A stretch of 64,000 nucleotides of DNA from Gordionus sp. m RMFG-2023 (Eukaryota; Nematomorpha; Gordioida; Chordodea; Parachordodidae). The position numbers and the translations under genes were made by a program. Below the pieces are notes generated by a model that saw only the letters and a program-made list of their open reading frames with translations, had not been told where the DNA came from and searched no databases. The first letter of the stretch is position 1; every line of letters begins with the position of its first letter. Location: assembly GCF_954871325.1 (NCBI RefSeq), contig NC_088779.1, forward strand, positions 27,142,869 to 27,206,868, read 5' to 3'. Below, piece after piece: positions 44,973-54,851 of the stretch.

Positions 44973-47900
44973 TTATGTTGATGGTTCTTCTGGAATACTC
45001 CTGGTATTTATCTCTTGGTAAACATGATCTTTCACGGGTTTGGGGCTTATACGCGGCTTTTGCGTGGTAATGATATTACTATCGTGATTAGGCGAACTTT
45101 GCCGTGCTTTTGGATCTGTATCCAATTTTTTATCATTAACTTCGTCTAAATCGTTAATGTTGAACGGACAATTATTGATACTATTTTTGTCTAGTGTGTA
45201 AATACTATTCTCCAGCAAAATGTTCCTAGAGTAAGGATAGTAATAATAATTATGGTTGTTTCCTACCTCTTTGTCAAGGGTGTATTGATTAATAGGATGA
45301 TCGAGATGGATAGATGCCGGTCGAGCGTAGATGCGAATGTTAGATGGCAAGTAAGATGAATCCACAGAGCCACAATAAGGTACATCGTAAAAAGTGGAGC
45401 CTTGGTCATTTGCGGCATATGCTTTTAAAGATGTTTTTTTAATAATTATTTTAAGAAAAATATTATTCATTGAAAAATAAGCTTAAAAAACTAATATACT
45501 CGAAGTTGGTTCGTTCTGCGAATAACTGATCTTGGTTTTGGGAATCGAGTATACAACTCCACAAGGGTTGAAGGAGTAAGAGGATGGACTAGTAGAAGTA
45601 ATTACCGAATATATGATATTGTTTTCGTTACTGATGGGTAGGTTATTAGACACGTGACTAATACATGGAGCCGGCTGGTATATGGGATGGATAGATGACG
45701 CGAGATGATTACGAGTGTGATGTTGGGCGTAGAGAGAACCATTTTGGGGGGCAGACCGAGAAACGATATTGGAAATGTAATAGTAATCAATCTTAGTGAA
45801 TATTATTAAAAGATAGATATTTTTTAAATAAAATAAGTACGATTGCTATTTATTCAAAAATTAAAACTCTTGATAACTTTATTTTGCACGACATTTCTAA
45901 CCCCATTCATTGTGAAAGTTTATATAAATATATAAAAGTATGATTTAACTAAACATTGGGAATTATATTAAAACTCAAATAGTTCAAATCTAATACTCGT
46001 ATTGTTATTGCGTACACAATAAGGAAATGTTACCATATTAAGGAGGTGTTTGGAGAAAAGATTTAACGAATAAATAAATAACATGTGAAATTTTATCAAA
46101 TGATACACCTCTTAGAAGTTTTTAATTGTAAAAATCGTATCAGGCTTTTTTGTAACGATGAAAATTGCAAAAATTAAGTTATTATTAGATTACCGCAATA
46201 GGTGTGGAAGATAGAATCCCCCTGACAAAAGGTATAGAAAGAACAGATTAATTAGGTTACCAAAGAGTAAAGTGAAAACTAAAATAGTAAAAAGGTAATA
46301 TTGATTCGATTAGAAATATACTTAGGGTCTCTTTACATCTAAGAAAAATAATAAACATATTTCAAAGATTCTCTATTTTATGTAAAATTAAATGCTCGCT
46401 TACCTTTAGGCATCGTTTATAGTGGGCGAAATACCGCGGTCGTTCAAGCAATGCGTAATATATATATAATATTAAATTATAAAGCTATGCTATCGTTAGC
46501 CATTAATTATGCCTCGCATGAGTGATATAGCGCTTAATATCATAGAAGCCTTAAACTCTAGAGTTGAGCGATTGTTCAATAAAGCAATTGCCGTAAACTT
46601 AGGAATGATCATAAGATATTTTTAAAAAATAATAGTAATAGCGCGTTACTTATTAAAGTATCTTTTCCCATTGCCTTATAAGTTAATTATCATATATTGT
46701 ATTGACTTACTCTATCGTACATATGACCCGGAGGAGTGTGGGAAGCAGCATTGCTTATCAAATAATCGTAATAGTGAAAATTATATTCGTTGCTGGGTCT
46801 TTGGTTAAATAAAGAGTGATTTTCCGTAAGCATGCCTATCAAACGAGATATAGGCAAACGTACAATGATGTCGGCATATGATTCTTCTTTGATCCTGTCT
46901 GTAATTTATGTTTTTTTTATTATAGCGTATCACATAGGCGTAGCCAGGATTTTGCTAAATGGGAGTGGAAATAGTTGGAGTTTTCCCCATTGACTTTGTT
47001 GGGGGACTTTAGGCCCACATTGTAGGTTTTTGCCTAAATTAAATGTTTATAAAAATAATTTTGGGTTTACACATCATTTTTATGAAAATGATTTATTTTT
47101 TCTAAAAATTTTGAATTATAGCCGAAAAAATTATTAACTTTTACTAATTTTTATTTCAAATTCTTCTTTATAGTGATATATTGTTTATATTTGGAAGGAG
47201 GGGAGAGAGAAAGGTATGGGGGTGTGTAGGGGAAGATTTTTTTATTAACCAGGCAAATTTACGATAGGGGGAGGGAGGATTTATACATTTATCCTCTACG
47301 TTCCTGTTTATTATTCCTCTAAAAAATATTATTGTTAGGATTGTAAGTAACAAGTGATTTGTAGTTAATATATGTTAAAAATGGCCGTTATTGCATAAAT
47401 AATATATTATTGGATTATTAAAATGTTATAAGGCCTAGAATTTAATTTTTATAATATTACGTCCAATAAAAAATTAAGTCAAATTATTATTAGCTCTTGC
47501 TTATTATTTAATTTTTTTTATCTAATTATTGTTTATAGTAATATATCGTATATATATTTTGAGGAAATGGCGAAGATGCTGGGGGGGGGGGGGAAGCCGG
47601 GATTGGGTATGAGAGAAAATTCTTATTAGTTTAAAATGATATTTACAAGAGCAGCCAAAATGGGGAAAGTTCATACACCCCCCCCCCCTTCGCTACACCT
47701 ATGCTTGTGAAGAGCTGAAATATTGTACAAGTTAGAAAATGACAAATGCAAATAAGGCTAGAGAGTAATTTAAACATATTGTATGCATATATTACTTTAT
47801 TTATATGGAAATTATTCGTAATTATTATAAATATTAAAGCAGACTAAATTTTTTAATATGCAAACACTTCGAAATATTCAAATTTAAAATAATAATTCGC

Positions 47901-50900
47901 AATTAAAACGCTATAACGTTTTGGTATGGCGTCATCCTAAAAAGGGACCTATAATTTAGTGTTTGTTAAAAAGCCCGATTAGGGGTCGATTTTTAAAAAC
48001 GGCCCGATCAAGGTTATAACCAAAATAATATTATGTTACTCATAGCTGGCAGAAAGGTTTGGGTTCGCTAAATCTTGAAAGTACATAATATTATTTTAGC
48101 TATTCGACCCAAATTGGGCTTTTTAACAACACTATACATAGTTTTTATTGTATAGAATATTTTCTTTAAAAAAATTATAATTATCTGGCGGGAAAAAAAT
48201 ATATACAGTTTGGTTTTTTAAATTTTAAAATTATTTTTTAAACTTGAATTAACGGGTATTCAAATAAATTCAAAAAATAATTTGTTTTGATTTTTGTTAT
48301 GATTTTTATTTTTGAATTTTCTTAATTTATAAATCAGGTTTAAAATATCATATATATATATTTATAAAAAAAAAATTTGAATATTGAGATTTGTATAAAA
48401 ATATTATTTAACAGTGATGTTGCAAGATCGCTTCTCCTTTTAACCCCGGGGTTGAGCCCGACTTACAAAAAAATTGCGAGACTGGGTTTTTAAATAAAAA
48501 CTACATGTCAATTTCTAGGTTTTCACCCAATGAATTCTCATTTTAAACCAGTATTAAACTGACTTTCAAAAAATGGTCAAAGCGCAATAGGTTTGGTAAG
48601 AGCACGAAACAGCGAAAAACGAAACAGCTATAAATTGCGAATCTCATATCTCCTAGAAAATTTTTAAAGTAAATTTGAAATTGATATTAATAAATGCTAG
48701 AAAAGTAAATACATCGATTTAATTTGACGAAATATTCTCCATATTCCCAATTTGGGAATCAAATTGAGGGTATAGATGATATTTCGTTCATTTTTATAGA
48801 TTATTTAATTTAATGTGTTTACTTCCCTATCATTCATAGATATCAATTTCAAATTTACTTAAAAAAATTTCTAAAAGATATAAGCGATATTCTTTTTAGC
48901 TGTTTCGTACCAAATTCCTAGGTTTTAGCCTAAAAAATATGGTTCACAATCAATGAGCCGGAAAAAAATCAACTCGTGATTCAAAGCTTATGGATATATT
49001 TTTCGGGATACGCCTTAAAAACCTTGTTTATAGTAGCACGATAAGCGACGCGTAATTTATCGCTAGATGATAGCATAGTTGTATAATTTAACATCATGTT
49101 TTTTTGTAAATTACGCAAATCGCTTAACCGACATCGCGATATTTCGCGCTTGCTATAAACGAAGCCTTAAGAATCGAACCAGGACTTTGCTACTTGTTTA
49201 TCAACCATGGATTAAAGACTCTTTTGAATATAAAATAAAATGCAGATTTTAAATTTTTTTAAAAAAAACTACCTAACAACTTTTTGTGAAAAGTGGTTTG
49301 AGGCTCATCCCCGTTCCTCAAGCTGTATAGTGGAATAGGTTCGTAGGTTTTATTATATGAATTGGAATTATTTAAATTGACCAAATGATTGTTATCCAAG
49401 GGAAATATTACATCGCTACGCGTTGTATTCGCCATAATGACGTCGTCCCTGGAGGATGCATAAGATATGGCGATCGTAGGGGTCGTCGTGAGCGAGTTCA
49501 AATGTGGCGGCGCTAGAAAATTCGCGTTTTCGGAGTTTTTGAAGGATCGAACCGGTAAAGGTGGAGGAGTGGATTGTTTTCGGTCGAGTGCGGAAAAGGC
49601 AGATTTCTGTCTTCTGTGGCTTTTGATACCTTGGCAGAAAAAAAAAACAATTAAATGAATGGAGAAGAAGTATTTTGGTTTTAAATTTAAAATTTTATCT
49701 TTTAATCCTGAGGTTTGATAGAGAAAAAATCTTGCAAAATAAGAAGGGATGAGGCCCTTATCCCTTTGAGAGCAAGAGGCAGCTTAATAGTGCGCATAAA
49801 TTGAACGTTTACGTAATTTTTAAATAAAAAACAACGTAATGCCTCCTTTGTTTAAATTGAGGTTGTCTTTTTATTAATATCCTTCGATTCAAAATTTTAA
49901 CTAAGTTCTAAAAAAAATATTTATTTTTCAAAATTATATTATCGTCTGCCTTCTTATTTATTTAAGTTCTAAATATTCCTTTTTAGAATATAAGTAAGTT
50001 ATTTAATTTACATTTTCATATAATATTACAAAGCGAAGAATAAAAAAAAGTAAATGAAAAAGCAAACCTATTTGAGTTTTTTTTAAATGGTTGCTAAAGC
50101 CAAACGGTAATTTTACCGATTTGCACGAGGCCATTTAAAAAGTATTATTTGCGCTTGCAACGCAGGGTTTGAAACGCTCAATTTGGGCGCACTATAAGTT
50201 AGCCAAACCATATTATTTTTTTTAAAAAAATCATGAGAACCAAAAATGTAACCATATCGTACCTTTGTGTGAAATGTGAGATTGGGAAGGTAGACCATAG
50301 TAATCCATGCAAGATTTACGGTAGTCTGGGTTGTTCGTAATGTGTTTGCGTGATGAGTCTCTTAAGATCGAAGGATATGGAGTGTTTATGTTTCGATTGG
50401 TATCGGCCTTTAAAATATTTAATAAACTCGTCATTTTTTTTGATATCTTCATTATGAATCCGACATTATTTATTTTCAAAGGTGTGCAAGATATTTTTTG
50501 AAAGAATTTCGATTATTGATTATATTGAACCCATTTTTATATTTAAATTTATTCGTATTTTATGTTTAATAATATATATCTAATAATCGATAATTTCATC
50601 ATACAAAAGAATTTGACATGGATTATTTAAAAGCAGACGATTAATAAAATGGTATCCATTGAAGGTAGATGTAATAATAAAATTTTCTTTTTTATTAGGT
50701 CTATGCCAATTTTTTACCAGATGCGATATTATCATGGCAAGAAAATGATATTAAAAAGATATTTAAAACTAGTCAGAAACCATCATAGATATTGCCAATA
50801 TTTTAAATGAGATGATTAACTATTGGAGAATAAATATTTTTTAAAAAAAGGCAAAATGCATTTAATCGTTCGTGATAATGCACCAAATATGGCATTGGTC

Positions 50901-51680
50901 TTGAGAAACGAAAATTTTTTTAAAGTGTTTCTTGCTTTGCTCATAGATTATTGTTAGTTATTTTATCTTTTGACATTGATTCAGAAGAGTAGATGTTAAA
51001 TAAAAATCAATGTAAATATCGGATCGGTTTTGTATGAATATCGGATAGGATCGGCAAAAAATTCGTAAATCGGCACAGACCTAATTCGTAGCCAAGTCCG
51101 TCACTCTGTTGTCCTCATCTAGATTCATGTGTGTAACGTTTTTTTTTAAAAAAACCAATTAAATCAATCGCGCATGCGTATAATATTTAGAGAGAGAGAC
51201 CTTTATATGGTAAGATGTTGTAGGTAAAAAGGCTTCGGATTTGTATTGCACTTTACCGTAATCCCCACTTTCGACCCTGTCTTCCTTTACCAAATCGTAG
51301 GCATCATACTGAGAATCGCTTACTGTAGAAGTGATTAAAGCAACTGGAAATTTCGATTGGTCAGACGTCACTTGACTTTTATGGGTCAATCGGTCATTGT
51401 TGTCATTTTGAACCGTGTCATAATCATCACTGATTGGGTGAGAGGAATGATGCAGATGGATACTTTGGGGTAAAAATTGGTATTCACTAATGATTTTAGG
51501 TTTGGTCTTTTTTTTCCCCTTTCTGAAGAGTGTTTGAAAGAAATTCTTTCCTTTATTAACATCGCTAAGTTTATCGGGGCGGGTGTAATGGTGGGTTGAT
51601 GGTTGTTGGTAGGTATTGTTTATAGTCTTGTAATATTTGTCTTGTTCAACATTTTGGTAGAAATTGGAACTATTTGTTGC
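44973..51680 (-). CDS. YxxP-rich SH2/SH3 docking protein, 3' part of gene
   Basis: Six exons: 51680-51201, 50407-50263, 49629-49273, 46898-46711, 45791-45500, 45421-44973; 1911 nt, every junction in phase, 636 aa and a stop. The sequence is low in hydrophobics and rich in Ser, Asn, Tyr, Pro, so mostly disordered; no globular domain or membrane helix seen. Six YxxP motifs (Y24 YQQP, Y32 YTRP, Y197 YGLP, Y471 YSIP, Y499 YDVP, Y519 YARP) fit Crk/Nck-type SH2 sites; YDVP is the Cas-type consensus. Others: YDTV, YDLV, YGKV, VYQEI near the C-terminus, a PPPLPVR motif (230-236, PxxPxR SH3 ligand) and a basic RKGKKKTKPK patch. Inference: an adaptor or receptor tail phosphorylated on tyrosine. The first exon opens in phase 0 without ATG, so the N-terminus lies upstream; 54851-54662 is a candidate. 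I cannot name the family. Introns hold six MITEs. Confidence 0.8.
46409..46550. mobile_element. PIF/Harbinger-like MITE in gene B intron
   Basis: 142 bp, ends GGCATCGTTTATAGTGGGCG and the inverse-like CATAGAAGCC, flanked by TTA (46406-46408, 46551-46553). Confidence 0.7.
46933..47703. mobile_element. CATAGGC-type element, internally duplicated
   Basis: CATAGGCGTAGCCAGGATTT at the left and TTCGCTACACCTATG at the right. Two internal blocks resemble each other (near 47,172 and 47,532: ttatagt.atatat). A C run of 11 lies at 47678-47688. No target duplication seen. Located in the 2.4-kb intron of gene B. Confidence 0.7.
47581..47593 (+). repeat. Poly-G tract, 13 G
   Basis: Inside the CATAGGC-type element in a gene B intron. 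Confidence 0.95.
47959..48132. mobile_element. MITE family A variant, TA-flanked
   Basis: GTGTTTGTTAAAAAGCCCG and GGGCTTTTTAACAACAC ends, TA on both sides (47957-47958, 48133-48134). Clean copy, in a gene B intron. Confidence 0.75.
48588..48921. repeat. 334-bp fold-back (long imperfect palindrome)
   Basis: Left arm taggtttggta, cgaaacagctataaattgcg, aagtaaatttgaaattgata; right arm is its inverse (tatcaatttcaaatttactt, agctgtttcgtacc, aaattccta). The centre is a perfect CCCAATTTGGG at 48746-48756. Arms of about 150 bp match roughly three bases in four. It would form a long hairpin in gene B pre-mRNA. Type of mobilising enzyme unknown. Confidence 0.75.
49018..49166. mobile_element. PIF/Harbinger-like MITE in gene B intron
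   Basis: ccttgtttatagtagcacg left and gcttgctataaacgaagcc right are inverted relatives, TTA outside each (49015-49017, 49167-49169). Internal gcgacgcgtaatttatcgc / ttacgcaaatcgc inverted segments. Confidence 0.65.
49790..50192 (-). mobile_element. MITE family B copy in gene B intron
   Basis: 403 bp, TA-flanked, GTGCGCATAAATTGA to GCTCAATTTGGGCGCAC, in reverse orientation to the copy at 24185. It makes up about two thirds of the 633-nt intron between the exons at 50407-50263 and 49629-49273. Confidence 0.85.
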
Positions 51681-51848
51681 CTTAAAATGATTACAATATT
51701 ACATACATATACATATATATTTTTTTTTAAATTCAACATATGTGCGCTAAAATTAAAAAATATATCATGCCTGCCACTTTAACATTATATTATTTTAAAA
51801 ATGATAGACAAGCATAATATCATAAATGTCTATAATAAATACATAATG

Positions 51849-52244
51849 GTGGGCACAAACTGAGCGTTTCAAGAAATTTAAAATGGTACCCCTTGGAATT
51901 AGAAAGCATTTTTTAAAAAAAACGGAAACTGTTTTGCTTTTTTCGAAATTTTTTATTCACTTATTCTGCACGTTGGTCTATCTACCACTGGTTTTTTAAG
52001 AATTCGGTTTTTTTTCGCAATAAAGCCAACAACCTTGTTATCCAAGTAAGAATATGGGAAGGGAAAGGGGGGGGGGGGGGGAGGGGGTGAGCATTAAAAA
52101 TTCCTTTTTAGTTATTTAATTATATATGAATTAAATTTAATATTATATAAAAATAAGTTACCTTTCAAAAACGGGATATATAGAAATCAACGAAATAAAA
52201 AGGCAGACGATAATATACTTTACAAAAACCGATTTTTATAACTT
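51849..52244. mobile_element. MITE family B copy, right end replaced
   Basis: gtgggcacaaactgagcg left end and later aggcagacgataatata match family B. The right terminus is missing; a Harbinger-like left end (TTA-GACCTCGTTTAAAGAAAA) follows directly from 52246 to about 52360, probably a truncated nested insertion. Confidence 0.6.
52067..52081 (+). repeat. Poly-G tract, 15 G
   Basis: Uninterrupted G run within the family B remnant. Confidence 0.95.
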
Positions 52245-52362
52245 AGACCTCGTTTAAAGAAAACGCGTTATGTTCAAGCGTTGAATTATTTAAAACAACG
52301 TTATTGCAAAATTAAGTTAATAAAAAGATATAAATTTATAAATATGAAACGTTATGATGGCA

Positions 52363-52668
52363 CGTAACCAATGGGAGTGGGGGGAATTCCCCATCCCTAC
52401 AGCAAATTTCCCTGTTTTCTTAAATATCATTTTCATTATAAGGAAGAATTTGAAAGAAAAAATTACTAAAAATTAATAACTTTTTAAATAATGACTCTAA
52501 TTAACAAAAAAAAGTTAACCCAAAATAATTTTTTTTTAAAAAATCTAATATAACCAAAGGACAATAGGTGGACCTAAAGATCTCTAACATAATTTCTGGC
52601 AAAGAAATTGGCCTAATATTGCTTCCCCCTATCTCCCCTTAGCAAAATTCTGGATACGCCAGTGGTTA
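52363..52668. mobile_element. Degraded CATAGGC-type element
   Basis: cgtaaccaatgggagtgggg left, ctggatacgccagtgg right. Shares gtggacctaaagatctcta with 5362-5685, forming a subfamily with it. Confidence 0.55.
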
Positions 52669-53224
52669 AGATGATAACATTTGAAAAACATCTTGTGATG
52701 GATGCGTTGATAAAAATAATATGTGATTCGATTTTAAAAAAATGATAAAAATGGTAAATTATTTTTTTTTAAATGTTATATAAAATAATCATCTCTATTT
52801 TAGCTTTATCTTTAAATTAATTTTTTAAAAACTGAATCAGCTGTAATAACACTGCGTTAAATAAGGCAACACTTGAAGACCTGTCTACTATAAATTCAGC
52901 TTTAGTTAAAGTTTGAATCACCAATATTAATAAAGAGCAACCTCAATTTAAGCAAGGGAATTGTATTATGTAATTTTTTTATTTAAAAAAAAAGTTGTGG
53001 CATTATAAAGGTTAAATGATTTGAAAAATAATTTAGTGATAAAAATTTATAATTGGTGGGGAAGCAAAAAGAGCTGGTATGAAGTTAGTTTGGAATATTA
53101 TATGGTTGAAATCGGCAGGGCATTTTTTCATATTTATTAAAAATTAACTATCTTTATTTCAAAATATTAGATATTTTATAAATTAAAATATAACATAGTA
53201 AAATAAATAACCAACCAATCAAAT

Positions 53225-54530
53225 ATAACACTGTTTTTAAAGAAATTTATGGGTGGATAATTTTTTCAATAAGTGAACAGGCAGGGGTTAAAATATTTTA
53301 AAACAGTAGGCATGTGAGTGGGATAAAACTTGCCCAATGCTGACCCTCAGAGAGGTATTCGAAGGGGTTGGTACGTATTAGATGAAAAATTTTTCGAAAA
53401 CGGGCAGGCGGGAAGGGTGTGTTAAAAAAATTTTGAAACTATGGACGGGCGGGTGGGTGAGCTCGTTAAGAAATTTAAACAATGGGCGAGTGGGTTAAAG
53501 AAATTTAAAATTTTTGTTCAAAAATAAACTTAAAAAAAATTATAATTATTTAAATGATCAATAACAATATTTCTTTTTTTTTATTGTACAAATCGTTTTT
53601 TTTAAGTGAAGAACACTTACCTAACTATATTATGTATATGTAATAAACACAACAATAAATCTTTTTTTTCTTAAAATAAATAAACTTTTTTGTGTATTAA
53701 AAATTAAAATTTCCTTTTATGGGAATATAATAAAACTTTAAAATTTTTGGATATTGAAAATAAAAATTTTATTTTTTGGGTCTGCAATCTGCATTGTATT
53801 ATTTTCTTTTAGTAATATAATAATTGTTTATCTTTATACTTCTTCTTTTTATTTTTATTTTATTATATAAAACATATGAATTTTATTTTTTATAACATAA
53901 TTTTTAATAAAAAAATATTTTTTAATTTAATTTTTATTTTAAAATTATATTATGAATACAAAAAAATTTTTTTACAAGTTAAAAGATAATGAATCAGACA
54001 ATAAACTCAAATCTTCAATGTGGAAACAATTTAAAATCATTTTCAATGAAAATGATAAAAAGCTAAATTGGATTCACTGCAATGATTATGAATCTATATA
54101 TAAATATAATAATAAAAGTGGCACATCCTTCTTCTTTTGGCATCAATGTTCATCTGTAAATTATGAAGATTTTATAGATAATAAGAAAATAACCAGATAT
54201 TTTAAAAAAGACAATTCTCAATTATACAAAATGATAAAATCGGGTCTAATTGTCTATTTGTAGAGGTGTAGTGCAATGTTTTTTTTATTAAATGCTTAAA
54301 AAATTGAAATAATGGCCATAATTAAATTTTATAAGCAAGCTTAAGTTAATATTTTTTTATAAATTATGGGTGGACAGGTAAAAAAATTTAGACCAATGGG
54401 CAGGCAGGCAATAAATTTTAGACTAATGGGTGAGGCAGGTAGGTATGTATTTTTTTGAAAACTATAGGTGGGCTGGGAAGGTGGGTTAAAAAAAATTTTA
54501 AACATTGGTGGGCAGGTTTTTGAACCTCTA
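53225..54530 (+). mobile_element. hAT transposon relic with GC-rich subterminal repeats
   Basis: Both flanks carry gggcgggtgggtgagc / gggctgggaaggtgggt blocks alternating with ttaaaaaaattttgaaac, and the right end is gggcaggtttttgaacctcta, a TAGAGGTT-type hAT terminus read inward. The centre holds a BED-finger reading frame. The left terminus is not recognisable. The rest of the transposase is absent. Confidence 0.6.
53952..54263 (+). pseudogene. hAT transposase N-terminal BED finger fragment
   Basis: A 103-codon frame with SSMWKQFKIIF, then LNWIHCNDYESIYKYN, then NKSGTSFFFWHQCSS. This is the layout of hobo-like hAT BED fingers (W-x-x-F, C-x-x-C, Y-x-x-x-x-GTS-x-x-x-x-H-x-C). The second Cys of the CxxC pair is Tyr (CNDY), so the zinc site is broken. 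The frame stops soon after the finger and no hAT catalytic or dimerisation domain follows. Confidence 0.65.
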
Positions 54531-54661
54531 GTACATTCCTGCTGTATTTAAAATATCCAAATGTATGACTTTGAATATTTTATTATAGGCATAAATTAAA
54601 CAATCCATAATTTTTTTTAAAAAAAACATCATTTGAATTATTTAACAAAATAAAAAATAAC

Positions 54662-54851
54662 CCTTTTATATTTAGGAATATAGCATTCTGATAATGAGGC
54701 ATATAATTGACCACAATTTTTTTTGCTATTTTTAAAAGAAGATTCAATTATAGAAGTAATAGGTTCCAGAGTATTTATATCAGCATTATGTAATACATCT
54801 GATTCCAGAAGCTTAACTGATGGTATATCTGGTAGTTGTCTATTTATTTGC
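54662..54851 (-). CDS. Candidate exon, possibly upstream exon of the YxxP gene
   Basis: 190 nt bounded by an atcaag acceptor and a gttatt donor, open throughout: QINRQLPDIPSVKLLESDVL, HNADINTLEPITSIIESS, FKNSKKNCGQLYASLSECY. It ends in phase 0, which fits the phase-0 start of the exon at 51680. The donor type matches one in the CLASP gene. Protein-like composition with no repeats. No family recognised. The intron to 51680 would be about 3 kb and contain the hAT relic. Confidence 0.5.

Noticed and set aside
45602-45790. 62-codon minus-strand frame
   Set aside because: It is a shadow in the wrong frame of the real exon 45791-45500 of the YxxP gene.
49140-49215. tRNA-like ggttcgattc on the minus strand
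   Set aside because: Stems do not form, and it abuts the right end of a Harbinger-like MITE.
49467-49658. 63-codon plus-strand frame
   Set aside because: Antisense shadow of the YxxP gene exon 49629-49273.
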